Shown: piece after piece, positions 34,063 to 43,539 of the stretch
Layout of the letters: the number at the start of each line of letters is the position of its first letter
Position numbering within the stretch: the stretch's first letter is position 1
Assembly: GCF_003020125.1 (NCBI RefSeq)
Contig: NZ_PYFW01000005.1
Span: 372,001 to 436,000, forward strand
Direction of reading: 5' to 3'
Length of the DNA stretch: 64,000 nucleotides
Source: Bradyrhizobium sp. MOS003
Lineage (GTDB): Bacteria; Pseudomonadota; Alphaproteobacteria; Rhizobiales; Xanthobacteraceae
Notes under the pieces: model-generated
Databases searched by the model: none
What the model was told of the DNA's origin: nothing
What the model saw: only the letters and a program-made list of their open reading frames with translations
Program-made: the position numbers and the translations under genes

Positions 34063-35265
34063 ATGGCGCGTTTTGCCAGCCTTCGTGCGGCCTGCATCCT
34101 GTTGCCGCTGCTTGCAAACAGCGACGCCTCTGCCCAAAGCAAGTACGATCCCGGCGCCGACGACAAGACCATCAAGATCGGCACCACGGCGCCGCTGAGC
34201 GGCCCGGTCTCGGCCTTCGCGCAGATCGCGAAATCCGCGGAAGCCTATGTCCGGAAAGTGAACGACGACGGCGGCGTCAATGGGCGGCGCATCCAGATGA
34301 TCATCGCCGACGATGCCTATAGCCCGCCCAAGACGGTGGAGCAGACCCGGCGGCTGGTCGAGAGCGAGGAAGTGCTACTGATCTTCGGCGGCGTCGGCAC
34401 GCCGACCAACAGCGCCGTGCACAAATATCTCAACGACCGCAAGGTGCCGCAGCTATTCCTCGGCTCGGGCGCGGCGAAGTGGGACGATCCCAGGAATTTC
34501 CCATGGACCGTGGGCTGGCAGCCGACCTATCGCGACGAGGCCATCGCCTACGCCAAATACATCAAGGCGAGCCATGCCAATGCGAAGATCGGCGTGCTCT
34601 ACCAGAACGACGATCTCGGCAAGGACTATCTGAAGGCGCTGGAAGAAGGCCTCGGCGGCGGCGAAGCGATCGTCGCACGCGCAGCCTATGAGACTTCGGC
34701 GCCCACAGTCGATACCCAGATCCTGCAGTTGAAGACCGCCGGCTCCGACGTGGTTCTGGTCGCGGCGACGCCGAAATTCGCGGCGCAGGCGCTCCGCAAG
34801 ATCGGCGAGATCGGCTGGAAGCCCGTGACGATCATCTCCAACGTCTCGGCCTCGATCAGCGGCGTGCTGGAGCCTGCCGGCAAGGACAATTCCACCGGCG
34901 TCATCTCCAGCCAGTATCTGAAGGACGCCACCGATCCCGCCAACAAGGATGACCCCGGCTACCGGGAATGGCTGGCATTCATGGACAAGTACATGCCGGA
35001 CGCCAACAAGAGCGACTGGCTCAACGTCTACGGCTACACCATCGCGCAGACGCTGGTGACGGTGCTGAAGGCCTCCGGCAACGACCTCACCCGCGCCAAT
35101 GTGATGAAGCAGGCCACGACCATGAAGGACGTGAAGCTGCCGATGCTGATCAACGGCACGGCGGTGAACAATTCGCCCGAGCACTTTACGCCGATGACGA
35201 GCCTTCAGCTGATCCGTTTCGACGGCACGCGCTGGGTGCCGTTCGGTGACCTCCTGAAGAACTAA
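34063..35265 (+). CDS. Branched-chain-amino-acid-type ABC substrate-binding protein
   Basis: A 400-residue type I periplasmic binding protein. The signal peptide ends near NSDASAQ, and the mature protein opens KTIKIGTTAPLSGPVSAFAQ, with DDAYSPPKTVEQTRRLVES typical of the subgroup linked to aromatic or organic acid uptake. GGGAGA lies about 7 nt before the ATG at 34063. No permease genes are adjacent. It is the first gene of a rightward unit with the MBL-fold hydrolase and Bug-type SBP, probably under the TetR regulator. Confidence 0.9.
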   Translation: MARFASLRAACILLPLLANSDASAQSKYDPGADDKTIKIGTTAPLSGPVSAFAQIAKSAEAYVRKVNDDGGVNGRRIQMIIADDAYSPPKTVEQTRRLVESEEVLLIFGGVGTPTNSAVHKYLNDRKVPQLFLGSGAAKWDDPRNFPWTVGWQPTYRDEAIAYAKYIKASHANAKIGVLYQNDDLGKDYLKALEEGLGGGEAIVARAAYETSAPTVDTQILQLKTAGSDVVLVAATPKFAAQALRKIGEIGWKPVTIISNVSASISGVLEPAGKDNSTGVISSQYLKDATDPANKDDPGYREWLAFMDKYMPDANKSDWLNVYGYTIAQTLVTVLKASGNDLTRANVMKQATTMKDVKLPMLINGTAVNNSPEHFTPMTSLQLIRFDGTRWVPFGDLLKN

Positions 35266-35269
35266 GCCG

Positions 35270-36163
35270 ATGCGGCAGGTGACGATCGGTAGCATGCGGG
35301 TCGATCTCGTCAGCGAGATCCCCGCGCTTGCCTTCGAGAAAAACTGGCTGTTCGCCAATGTCACCGACGCGGTGATTGCGGAGAATCGCAGCTGGCTCGA
35401 TCACCGCTACATCGAGCCGGAGACCGGCCGTTTCATCCTCAGCCACCACTCCTATCTCGTGCGCACGCCGCGCTGGACCGCGATCGTCGACACCTGCTGC
35501 GGCAATCACAAGCATCGCCCGCGCGTGCCGGCGTGGAATAACCTCGACCGACCCTACCTGGAGAACTTGCAGGCGCTGGGCGTTGCGCCCGAACAGGTCG
35601 ATTTCGTGATGTGCACGCATCTGCATGTCGATCACGTCGGCTGGAACACGCGCCTCCTCGACGGCCGCTGGGTGCCGACCTTCCCCAACGCGCGCTATCT
35701 GATGGGCCGCGAAGAATACCGGCACTTCGAGGCCGCACACAATTCCGCGCCGAAGAGCCCGGTGAACCACGGCTCGTTCGAGGATTCCGTGCTGCCGGTG
35801 GTGGCGGCGGGCCTTGCCGAATTCGTCGAGACCGACCATCGCCTGTTCAGCGATCGCGACGCGGCCTTGCGCTTTGCGCCGGCACCAGGGCACACCGCCG
35901 GCAACATGCAAATCCACCTCACCGGCGGGCACGATCGTGCGGTGATGTCGGGCGACGTCATCCATCATCCGATCCAGTGCGCGGCACCCTGGCTCTCCAA
36001 TGCCGCCGACGTCGATCCGGCCGCGGCGCTCGCAACGCGCATGGCGCTGCTGGAAGAACTCGCGGATACGCCGAGCTATCTGCTCACCGGCCATTTTCCG
36101 GCACCGACCGCAGGCCGCGTTATCAGGCACGGCGATGCCTACAGATTTCGTTTCGAAGATTAG
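35270..36163 (+). CDS. Metallo-beta-lactamase-fold hydrolase
   Basis: A 297-residue cytoplasmic protein of the MBL superfamily. The metal motif is CTHLHVDHVGWN (H117, H119, D121, H122). RFAPAPGHTAGNMQIHLTGG and AVMSGDVIHHPIQ supply further metal ligands. It resembles lactonase/quinolone-hydrolase-like MBL proteins (AttM-like) rather than beta-lactamases. It starts 4 nt after the SBP stop, so the two are cotranscribed. It likely opens a lactone or hydrolyses an ester in the pathway served by the SBPs. Confidence 0.9.
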   Translation: MRQVTIGSMRVDLVSEIPALAFEKNWLFANVTDAVIAENRSWLDHRYIEPETGRFILSHHSYLVRTPRWTAIVDTCCGNHKHRPRVPAWNNLDRPYLENLQALGVAPEQVDFVMCTHLHVDHVGWNTRLLDGRWVPTFPNARYLMGREEYRHFEAAHNSAPKSPVNHGSFEDSVLPVVAAGLAEFVETDHRLFSDRDAALRFAPAPGHTAGNMQIHLTGGHDRAVMSGDVIHHPIQCAAPWLSNAADVDPAAALATRMALLEELADTPSYLLTGHFPAPTAGRVIRHGDAYRFRFED

Positions 36164-36174
36164 GGAATGCCATC

Positions 36175-37143
36175 ATGATGCTGCGCACCGTCACGCTTTC
36201 TTTTCTTGCATTGTTGTCGGCGGCCCTGCCGTCACACGCCGAGGATCCCGCCGTCTACCCCACGCACAAGATCAAGATGCTGCTGCCCTATGCGGCGGGC
36301 GGCGGGGGTGACGTGGTCGGCCGGCTGCTCGCTGACAAGATGGGCAAGACGCTCGGACAAAGCATCTACATCGAGAACCACACGGGAGCAGCCGGCACGC
36401 TCGGCACACAGATGGTCGCGACATCGCCAAATGACGGCTACACCATCACCGTCGGCGGCATGACCACCCATGTGCTGGCGCCGGCGATCTATCCGAAGCT
36501 GCCTTACGATTCGATCAAGGATTTTACGACGATCGGTCGCGTCGGCGTCTCCTCGATCATCCTGGTGGCGACCAAGGATTTTGCGGCCAACGACATCAAG
36601 GGCCTGATCGCGATGGCCAAGAAGGGCGGGCCGATCCAGTACGGCAGCTGGGGCGTCGGCTCGACCGGCCAATTCTGCGCGGAGATCCTGATGCAGCAGA
36701 CCGGCATCAAGATGGACCACGTGCCTTTCAACGGCATCGCAAAACTGGCCGGCGACCTGCTCGGCGGCCACATCTCCCTTGCAACGCTCGACGTGGCCAC
36801 CGCGACGCCCCTGGTGAAGGACGGCTCGCTCAAGGCGCTGGCCGCCTGCGGCGAACGTTCGCCGAGCCTGCCCGATGTCGCCAGTTACGCGGAGCAAGGC
36901 GTGCCGTTCGACCGTAGCCTGTCCTGGGCGATGTATGCGCCCGCGGGCCTGGCGCCGCCGGTTGCGCAGAAATTGTCGGCGGCGCTGAAGGATGCGCTCG
37001 GCGATGCCGAGGTCAAGGAGAAGCTGCTGAAGCTCGGCATCACGCCGCAATTCGTCCCCGGCGAGGAACAGCGCGACATCAATGCTCGCGACATCGTAGC
37101 CTGGAAGCAGGTCGCCAAGGACGCAGGCATCGAGGTCAAGTGA
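36175..37143 (+). CDS. Bug-family (TTT) substrate-binding protein
   Basis: A 322-residue periplasmic binding protein. The signal peptide ends near LPSHA, followed by YPTHKIKMLLPYAAGGGGDV and the family core IENHTGAAGTLGTQMVATSP. Two adjacent ATGs (36175, 36178) compete; the first is used. It is in a unit with a Liv-type SBP and an MBL hydrolase. Two SBPs of different transporter classes in one operon is unusual, and no membrane genes are close. Confidence 0.9.
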   Translation: MMLRTVTLSFLALLSAALPSHAEDPAVYPTHKIKMLLPYAAGGGGDVVGRLLADKMGKTLGQSIYIENHTGAAGTLGTQMVATSPNDGYTITVGGMTTHVLAPAIYPKLPYDSIKDFTTIGRVGVSSIILVATKDFAANDIKGLIAMAKKGGPIQYGSWGVGSTGQFCAEILMQQTGIKMDHVPFNGIAKLAGDLLGGHISLATLDVATATPLVKDGSLKALAACGERSPSLPDVASYAEQGVPFDRSLSWAMYAPAGLAPPVAQKLSAALKDALGDAEVKEKLLKLGITPQFVPGEEQRDINARDIVAWKQVAKDAGIEVK

Positions 37144-37174
37144 ACAGGAATGTGGCGGGCAGCATGTGTGCGGC

Positions 37175-37219
37175 CATCCTTCGAGACGCCCGCCTGCGGC
37201 GGGCACTCAGCATGAGGTC
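37175..37219. repeat. Dispersed intergenic palindrome, copy 2 (CATCCTTCGAGACG family)
   Basis: CATCCTTCGAGACGCCCGCC followed by TGCGGCGGGCACTCAGCATG. It differs from copy 1 (17419-17462) at only a few positions, including one extra base in the central hairpin. Confidence 0.75.
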
Positions 37220-37253
37220 GCGCGGTGAATAGGCAGAGAACAGGAGCGTGGAC

Positions 37254-37793
37254 ATGAGCCGCATCTTCGGCGCGGTGCGCCAGAACGGATATGTGGTGCG
37301 GGACATCCACGCCGCGATGAAGCACTGGATCGAGGTGATGGGCGTCGGCCCCTGGTACTACATGGACCGGGTCAAGACCGACTGGTTCCGCCATCGCGGC
37401 CAGGACTCTCGCGTCGAGATGAGCATCGCGCTCGCCAATTCCGGCGATCTCCAGATCGAGCTGATCCAGCAGCGCAATGATGCGCCCTCGCTGTACAGGG
37501 AGTTCCTCGACGCCGGCCACGAAGGCCTCCAGCACATGTCCTACTGGAGCCACGACTACCAGGCGCTCTACGACAAGGCGCTCGGGCTCGGCTATGGGAT
37601 CGGCCATGAGGGTCAGATCGGCGGCGACAAGGGACGCTTTGCCTATTTCGACACCCAGGCGCATCCGGGCACGGTGATCGAGATCTCGGACATCAGCGGC
37701 ACCAAGGGCCCGTTCTTCGAGAAGGTCCGGCAAGCCGCGTTGAGCTGGGACGGCACCCGGCCGATCCGCGAGGTCGGCGGCGGCAAATCGTAA
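37254..37793 (+). CDS. VOC-family (glyoxalase-like) protein
   Basis: A 179-residue vicinal-oxygen-chelate protein. The N-terminal module has VVRDIHAAMKHWIEVMGVGP, the middle DLQIELIQQRNDAPSLYREF, then HEGLQHMSYWSHDYQALYDK. His and Glu at the usual metal positions (HMSYW, TVIEISD) suggest a metal-dependent lyase, isomerase or dioxygenase-like role. The ATG at 37254 has ACAGGAG 7 nt upstream; a GTG at 37248 is less likely. Probably part of the same catabolic cluster, after the repeat. Confidence 0.88.
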   Translation: MSRIFGAVRQNGYVVRDIHAAMKHWIEVMGVGPWYYMDRVKTDWFRHRGQDSRVEMSIALANSGDLQIELIQQRNDAPSLYREFLDAGHEGLQHMSYWSHDYQALYDKALGLGYGIGHEGQIGGDKGRFAYFDTQAHPGTVIEISDISGTKGPFFEKVRQAALSWDGTRPIREVGGGKS

Positions 37794-37882
37794 GACGGGT
37801 AGCGGCAGTTTGCGCCGTTGCTGGCTCGGGCGGGAAACCATGGTAACATGCTTCCCGTGTCCGAACCTTCAGCGAGGCCATC

Positions 37883-38695
37883 ATGTCCGACACTGACAAG
37901 GTTTTCGCCGGCTCGATTCCGAAAATCTACGACGAGTATCTCGTCCCGATGATCTTCTCCGTCTATGCGGAGGACATCGCGAAGCGCGTCGCCGCCCGCT
38001 CTCCCGCCGTGCTGCTGGAGATCGCCGCGGGCACCGGCGCCGTGACGCGCGCGGTTGCGGCGGCACTGCCGCGCGGCGTTCGCTATGTTGCGACCGACCT
38101 CAACGAGCCCATGCTCGCCGTTGCCGCGCAGCGCCAGGCCAGCGACGATCGCATCACCTGGCGACAGGCGGACGCCATGGCCCTGCCCTTCGGCGATGCC
38201 GAGTTCGACGCGGTCTGCTGCCAGTTCGGCGCGATGTTCTTTCCGGATCGCGTCAAGGCTTACGGCGAGGTCAAACGCGTCCTGAGGCCGGGCGGCACGT
38301 TCGTGTTCAACGTCTGGGACCGCATCGAGGACAATGTGTTCACCCACGAGGCGACAGTCGCGCTCGGCAAACTGTTTCCCGACGACCCGCCGCGTTTCAT
38401 GATCCGCACGCCGCACGGTTATTACGACAAGAGCCTCATCAAGAGTGATCTCGAACGCGCAGGCTTCCGCGACATCTCGATCGAGACGCGATCCGAGACG
38501 AGCCGCGCGCCCTCGCCCGAATATGTCGCGCTCGCCCTCTGCCAGGGCACGCCGCTGCGCAGCGAGATCGAGGCAAGGGATGCCAGCAAGCTTCAGGCTA
38601 CGACCGACCTCGTCGCCGAGACGCTCCGAACCCTGCATGGATCCGGAGCGGTCGATGGCAAGATCCAGGCGATCGTGATCGAAGCGCGGGCGTAG
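37883..38695 (+). CDS. Class I SAM-dependent methyltransferase
   Basis: A 270-residue protein of the UbiE/methyltransferase-11 type. Motif I is LLEIAAGTGAVTRAVAAALP. Motif II is YVATDLNEPMLAVA, followed by WRQADAMALPFGDAEFDAVC and the post-core VLRPGGTFVFNVWD. The substrate is unknown; small hydrophobic acceptors are typical. It ends the rightward run, 34 nt before the convergent L,D-transpeptidase. Confidence 0.9.
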   Translation: MSDTDKVFAGSIPKIYDEYLVPMIFSVYAEDIAKRVAARSPAVLLEIAAGTGAVTRAVAAALPRGVRYVATDLNEPMLAVAAQRQASDDRITWRQADAMALPFGDAEFDAVCCQFGAMFFPDRVKAYGEVKRVLRPGGTFVFNVWDRIEDNVFTHEATVALGKLFPDDPPRFMIRTPHGYYDKSLIKSDLERAGFRDISIETRSETSRAPSPEYVALALCQGTPLRSEIEARDASKLQATTDLVAETLRTLHGSGAVDGKIQAIVIEARA

Positions 38696-38728
38696 AGACG
38701 ACCTCGGCCCGCCGCAGCGGGCGAGCAG

Positions 38729-40288
38729 TCACCACCAGCTTCGCTGCATCGGCTGCGTCGACTGATAATATTGGTACTGGCCGCGCTGCCGGCGCGGATT
38801 GGCCGGCTGTACGTAGGGGTCACGCTGGTAGAAGAAGCCGAAGCCGTTCCCGCCATTGTCCCAGCCGTCATCGCTGGCGATCATGGCAGGTGCGGTCGGC
38901 TTGCGCGTGATGAAGCCGCCTTGCGGCTGGTCGCTCAGCACCGCCACGAACTCGGTCCGGTAATTGGTCTCGGCGCTCAGCGGCTCGTCCGAGACGATGA
39001 TCGAGGAGCGCGGCAAAGCGGTCGGGCCGATGCGATCCCAGACGTCCTGCGGGATCGTGATGCGGTCGAGCGCATTGCGGGCCTCGTCGCCGTTTTCGAT
39101 CGTGACCACGCTCCAGCGCAGGCCCGTACCGGACTTCGCCATCGCCGTGAAGATATGCGTGCCGAGCGGCTGCTCGGGATTGCGGATCGTGACAGGAACC
39201 TCGATGCTGGTGTCGAACACTTCGCCGCCACCGTCGGGCGCCGGCTTGTGCGTGTTTCGCCGCACGTAGAGCTTCTGCGTTGAGCGGCTGATGTAGACCG
39301 AGACAGGCTCGCCCGCGAGCTTCGCGTCGGTCGCGGCCTTGACGGCCTCGGACTTCCTGGTCGCAGCGGCCTTGGCGGCGTCCTTTGTCGCGGCCACGGC
39401 ATCGCGCTTCGGCTGCGCGGCAGCCTTGGCCGCGTCGAGCTGCGTCGCCGCGTCGGCGGCCTTGGTCGCCGCCTTCTGCTTCAACTCCCCGGCCTTGGCG
39501 CGGGCTTGATCGGTCTTGGCATTCGCGAGTGTCTTGTCGGCGAAGGCGAGCTCGGCGTCCGCGCGAGACTTCTGCTGTTCCAGCTTGCGCAGTGCTGCAG
39601 GAAGCGAGGAAGCTTCCTTCGCGGCGGCTGAAGCAGCCTTCTTGGCCTCGTCGGCAGCCCTCGTCGCCTCGTCGGCCTCGGCGGACAGTTTGCCGGCCAG
39701 GCCGGGCGCGGCCGCGATGGCCTCCGGCTTCGGTACGAACAGCGAGGGGTGAGAGAATTCGGTCGGGACCGTATCGTGGGGCGAGATGATCACCCGCATT
39801 CCGATATACGTCTTGTCGAACAGGCCCTCGGCGAAACCGAACGGCATCCGCACGCAGCCGTGCGAGGCGGCGTAGCCGGGCAGCGGTCCGCCATGCAGCG
39901 CGATGCCGTTCCAGGTGATGCGCTGCATGTTCGGCATCCAGGCATCGTCATACATGGTCGAGCGGTGGTCCTTGTCCTTCTCGACGATGGCGAAGACGCC
40001 GGCCGGGGTCTCGCGCCCCGTGGTGCCGGTCGACACCGGCGCGCGCAGGATCCAGCCATCGGCGTCGTAGAAGGTGACCTGCTGGCTCTTGATCGACACG
40101 ATCGCCATGATCGGATCGCCGGCCTGCCGCGGCGCGACCGCCTCGGCCGGCTGGCGCGCCTGCTTGGCCGCTTCGGCGCTGGCGGTCAGCGCCGTCAGGA
40201 CGGCGACCGCGGCGAGCGCAACACGTCCGGGGGGCCGGCAACGCCGCATCGCCGTGGAGGATTGCGCCGTCGTCATCAGGTCTTTCAT
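38729..40288 (-). CDS. L,D-transpeptidase with duplicated YkuD-like domain and Lys/Ala-rich linker
   Basis: A 519-residue exported protein. A signal-like segment (about 22-40) is followed by an active YkuD domain (about 58-175) with LHGGPLPGYAASHGCVRM (H132, H143, C145, R147). Residues 205-325 form a long Ala/Lys/Glu-rich coiled-coil linker. Residues 330-450 look like a second YkuD domain (YISRSTQKLYVRRNTHKPAP, then a THIFTAM segment) without the HGC catalytic motif. The tail is Gln/Tyr/Arg-rich. It would cross-link or edit peptidoglycan, or attach protein to it, in the periplasm. Confidence 0.9.
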   Translation of the reverse strand: MKDLMTTAQSSTAMRRCRPPGRVALAAVAVLTALTASAEAAKQARQPAEAVAPRQAGDPIMAIVSIKSQQVTFYDADGWILRAPVSTGTTGRETPAGVFAIVEKDKDHRSTMYDDAWMPNMQRITWNGIALHGGPLPGYAASHGCVRMPFGFAEGLFDKTYIGMRVIISPHDTVPTEFSHPSLFVPKPEAIAAAPGLAGKLSAEADEATRAADEAKKAASAAAKEASSLPAALRKLEQQKSRADAELAFADKTLANAKTDQARAKAGELKQKAATKAADAATQLDAAKAAAQPKRDAVAATKDAAKAAATRKSEAVKAATDAKLAGEPVSVYISRSTQKLYVRRNTHKPAPDGGGEVFDTSIEVPVTIRNPEQPLGTHIFTAMAKSGTGLRWSVVTIENGDEARNALDRITIPQDVWDRIGPTALPRSSIIVSDEPLSAETNYRTEFVAVLSDQPQGGFITRKPTAPAMIASDDGWDNGGNGFGFFYQRDPYVQPANPRRQRGQYQYYQSTQPMQRSWW

Positions 40289-40503
40289 GCCATACCCCGG
40301 TCCAGTACCAGTCCGCGCTCTTATCGATCAGATTGCGATCTTTGGATTAAGAAATCGCAGCCACCTTGCGTTCCGTATCCGGCAATATCAGGACCTCGAG
40401 AGGCGGCAAATCTCTCATATACGAGGGGTCGCGCAGGCGGAAGGTGGCCCGGGGCCGCGGCTGGCCTGGGCTGGTCACGAATCCACTGCGGCACAATGCC
40501 CGG

Positions 40504-40755
40504 TCAGTGGGTTCGGCGTCCCATCAGCCGCATCATTGCAGCACCTAAAAGGCCGAAGATGGCAAAAAACATCAGCGGCAGAGCACGCACGGCGGCCTGG
40601 CCGACCGGTTCATGCTCCATGAGCAGCAGCACTGCGAACACCGTAAGGGCGAGAAGCACGCAGATGAGAGCCGCGGCAAAACCCAGCTTGTGCAAAACGA
40701 AGGCAAGATCACTGGTGGTCATGGCCATATCGGGGGCGAAGATGAACGGAGCCAT
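40504..40755 (-). CDS. Small two-helix membrane protein of unknown function
   Basis: An 83-residue protein with hydrophobic helices FAAALICVLLALTVFAVLLL and PLMFFAIFGLLGAAMMRLMG, ending in RRTH. ATGs at 40728 and 40722 are possible later starts. It stands alone between the L,D-transpeptidase and the CoA transferase. No family is recognised. Confidence 0.65.
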   Translation of the reverse strand: MAPFIFAPDMAMTTSDLAFVLHKLGFAAALICVLLALTVFAVLLLMEHEPVGQAAVRALPLMFFAIFGLLGAAMMRLMGRRTH

Positions 40756-40829
40756 GCTAGTCTCGCCTGGGGCAGCAGCATGTGATGGCGATCACAGAGA
40801 ATTGCGCCGCAAGCCCGGTTCCTGACGGC

Positions 40830-42023
40830 TTACGCGACCCCGACCGCCTTGCTGTCGACCGCAGCCTGGATTTCCGCATCGCTCAAGCCCGCCTCGCGCA
40901 ACACCTCCCGCGAATGCTCGCCGAGGCGCGGCGCCATGCGATGGAGGCCGGCCGGGCTTTCCGAGAATTTCGTCGCGGGGCGCGCCTGCCTGATTCGTCC
41001 TTCGGTGGGATGATCGATCTCCGCAAACAAACCGACTGCGGCGAGATGCGGCTGCTCGCCGATCTCGGTGAGCTTCGCGAACGCCGTGTGCGGCACGTCG
41101 AGCCGCAGCAGCAGTTCCTCCCACTCCGCAGTGGTGCGGGTCGGCCCGATCTCGCTCATGCGGTCGTAGATCTTGTCGATGTTTTGCGAGCGCAGCACGG
41201 GATCTCGCACACCGAGTTCGTCGCTCAATTCAGGGCGTCCGACGGCCTCGAAGAAGGCGCACCAATTGTCCCCGGAATAGGGCAGCATGGTCAGCCAGCC
41301 GTCCTTGGTCCGCACCGGGCGCCGGTTCTTCATCCGCTTGTAGCCGGTCGGGCCGATCGGCGGATCGAAGGCGTGGCCGCCCAGCATCTCGATGCTGTTG
41401 AAGCCGGCGATGGTTTCCAGCATCGGCACCTCGACCATCTGGCCCTGCCCGGTGCGCTCGCGCCGGAACAAGGCCGCAGAGACTGCCCCGACCATCGCCA
41501 TCGCACAGATCTTGTCGCCGATCAGGCTCGGCACGAAGGCCGGCTCCTCGTCCGATCCGATCGACGATGCGAGGCCCGAGGCGGCCTGGATGATCTCATC
41601 GAAGGCAGGGCGCGCGGCCCATGGGCCATCCTGGCCGAAGCCGGTCGCGGCGGCATAGATCAGCCGCGGATTGAGCTTCGCGCAGGCGTCATAACCGAAG
41701 CCGAGCCGGGCCATCGCCGCGGGGCGCACATTGGTGACGAGCGCGTCGACCGTCGGGATCAGCCTGGCCAGCGCCGCCTTGCCCTCCGGATGCTTCAGAT
41801 CGAGCGCGAGGCTGCGCTTGTTGCGATTGACCGCCATGAACTGGCCGCTCATGCCGCGGTTTCGAAACACGCCGGTGTAGCGCCAGGTGTCGCCCGCGGG
41901 CGGCTCGATCTTGATGACATCGGCGCCCCAGTCGCCGAGCATCTGCGCGGCATAGGGACCTAACAGCACGCTCGTCAGATCGAGAACGCGGATGCCGCTG
42001 AGGGGACCGGTCGCTGTCGTCAT
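40830..42023 (-). CDS. CaiB/BaiF family III CoA transferase
   Basis: A 397-residue enzyme that moves CoA between acyl-CoA and a free acid. The N terminus GIRVLDLTSVLLGPYAAQML and DWGADVIKIEPPAGDTWR are family hallmarks. NRNKRSLALDLKHPEGKAAL precedes the region holding the catalytic Asp. C-terminal RLDVPHTAFAKLTEIGEQPH is typical. It lies downstream of an orphan SBP gene on the same strand (87 nt gap), suggesting that the imported acid is activated as its CoA thioester. Confidence 0.93.
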   Translation of the reverse strand: MTTATGPLSGIRVLDLTSVLLGPYAAQMLGDWGADVIKIEPPAGDTWRYTGVFRNRGMSGQFMAVNRNKRSLALDLKHPEGKAALARLIPTVDALVTNVRPAAMARLGFGYDACAKLNPRLIYAAATGFGQDGPWAARPAFDEIIQAASGLASSIGSDEEPAFVPSLIGDKICAMAMVGAVSAALFRRERTGQGQMVEVPMLETIAGFNSIEMLGGHAFDPPIGPTGYKRMKNRRPVRTKDGWLTMLPYSGDNWCAFFEAVGRPELSDELGVRDPVLRSQNIDKIYDRMSEIGPTRTTAEWEELLLRLDVPHTAFAKLTEIGEQPHLAAVGLFAEIDHPTEGRIRQARPATKFSESPAGLHRMAPRLGEHSREVLREAGLSDAEIQAAVDSKAVGVA

Positions 42024-42109
42024 GTCTTAACCCGGGCTGGAGCAAGCGGTGCAGGCAATTTCAAGCGGGCAAGGCTGGCGCCCTGCCCGCCCGTCGCGAG
42101 ACGTCGATC

Positions 42110-43315
42110 CTATTCGCCGATCACGTCGCCGAACAGCTCCCAGGACTTTCCGTTGAAGCGCGCCATCTGCAATTGGCGGATCGGCGTCACCTGTTCCGCG
42201 GAGGTGTTGAGCCTGATGCCCGGCAGCAGCATCGGCAGCTCGACGTCCTTGAAAGACTGCGTCTGCTTCATCAGGTTCGCGCGCGTCAGATCGTTGCCGG
42301 CCCGTTGCAGCACCAGCTCCATGATCTGCGCCATGGTGTAGCCGGTAACGTTGAAGATGTCGGCGGGATCGGCTCCGGAATTGTACGTCTTCATCCACTC
42401 GCGCCAGGCCTTCATGCCTGCGTCATTCTCCCAGCGCGGATCGCCGGGATCCTTCAAGAAGGCGCCGGTGACGATGCCGAGGGAATTGTCGAGCCCGGCC
42501 GGCACCAGCACGGAGCCGACGGAATTCGAGACGGCGGGAAGGATGATCTGCGGCTTCCAGCCGAGCTCGGCAATCTTCTTGATCGCCTGGGCCGCGAATT
42601 TCGGCGTGCACTCGTTGAAAACGACGTCGGCGCCGGCCGCCTTGAACTTGACGATCTGGGAGTCGACGGTCGGGTCCGTCGTCTCGTAGACGGCTTCCGA
42701 TACGATCTGGTTGACGTGTTCGCCAAGCCCCTCCTTGAAGCCGGCGAGATAGTCGCGGCCGGGATCCTCGTTGGGCGTGATGACCGCGATCTTCGCGTTT
42801 GGCTTGTTCGCCAGGATCCACTTGGCGTAGATGCGGCCCTCGGTCCGGTAGGTCGGCTGCGAGCCGGTGGTCCAGGGGAAATGCTGCGGATCGTTCCAGC
42901 GGCTGGCGCCGCTCGACGGGAACAGCTGCGGGATCTTCTTGGCGTTGAGATATTTCTGAGCGGCGATGTTCGGGCCGGTGCCGAGCATCGAGAACATCGC
43001 CAGCACCTCGTCGCTCTCGGCGAGCCGCCTGACCTGCTCGACCGTCTTCGGCGGCGAGTAGCCATCGTCCATGCTGAGCAGTTCGACCTTGCGGCCGTTG
43101 ATGCCGCCCTTGTCGTTGAGCATCTTGAAGTAAGCGATTTCAGCGCGTCCGATCGCGGAATAGGCGGAAGCCGGCCCCGAGTACGGCATGGTCTGGCCGA
43201 GCTTGATCGACGTATCGGTCGCGCCGGTGTCGTAGTTTCCGGCCATCGCGGCCGAAGCGGCGCTCAGGATTGTGAATAGAGCGACAGCTCCGCGGATCAG
43301 TTGTGTTCCCGGCAT
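42110..43315 (-). CDS. Branched-chain-amino-acid-type ABC substrate-binding protein
   Basis: A 401-residue type I periplasmic binding protein. The signal peptide ends near ASAAMA, and the mature protein opens SIKLGQTMPYSGPASAYSAI, with GYSPPKTVEQVRRLAESDEV. It is close in style to the SBP at 34063. The ATG at 43315 has AAGGAG 9 nt upstream; the ATG at 43324 overlaps the same box too closely. The CoA transferase follows. The livFGMH genes upstream belong to a separate operon with its own SBP. Confidence 0.9.
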   Translation of the reverse strand: MPGTQLIRGAVALFTILSAASAAMAGNYDTGATDTSIKLGQTMPYSGPASAYSAIGRAEIAYFKMLNDKGGINGRKVELLSMDDGYSPPKTVEQVRRLAESDEVLAMFSMLGTGPNIAAQKYLNAKKIPQLFPSSGASRWNDPQHFPWTTGSQPTYRTEGRIYAKWILANKPNAKIAVITPNEDPGRDYLAGFKEGLGEHVNQIVSEAVYETTDPTVDSQIVKFKAAGADVVFNECTPKFAAQAIKKIAELGWKPQIILPAVSNSVGSVLVPAGLDNSLGIVTGAFLKDPGDPRWENDAGMKAWREWMKTYNSGADPADIFNVTGYTMAQIMELVLQRAGNDLTRANLMKQTQSFKDVELPMLLPGIRLNTSAEQVTPIRQLQMARFNGKSWELFGDVIGE

Positions 43316-43539
43316 GCCCGGCATCTCCTTCCCTGGCAGAGTGCATCGACGCGCGTGCCCAAAGGCCGTCGTCAACGTCCTCCGCTTCTGTTCTTGGTTA
43401 TCATCGGCCGCATCGATTGCGATGCCAGCGAACGCGACGATAGCCTGAATATGGCGCGGGAGATGTAGCGAAGAATTCAGATGCGTATGCGCATCCCGCA
43501 GCAGTCATAGGGTGCGCGCACGTCACGTGAATGTGAGAG

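Noticed and set aside
43410..43425. GCATCG-ATTG-CGATGC inverted repeat upstream of the orphan SBP gene as an operator
   Set aside because: Short arms, about 95 nt from the start codon and no second copy; could be chance in this composition.
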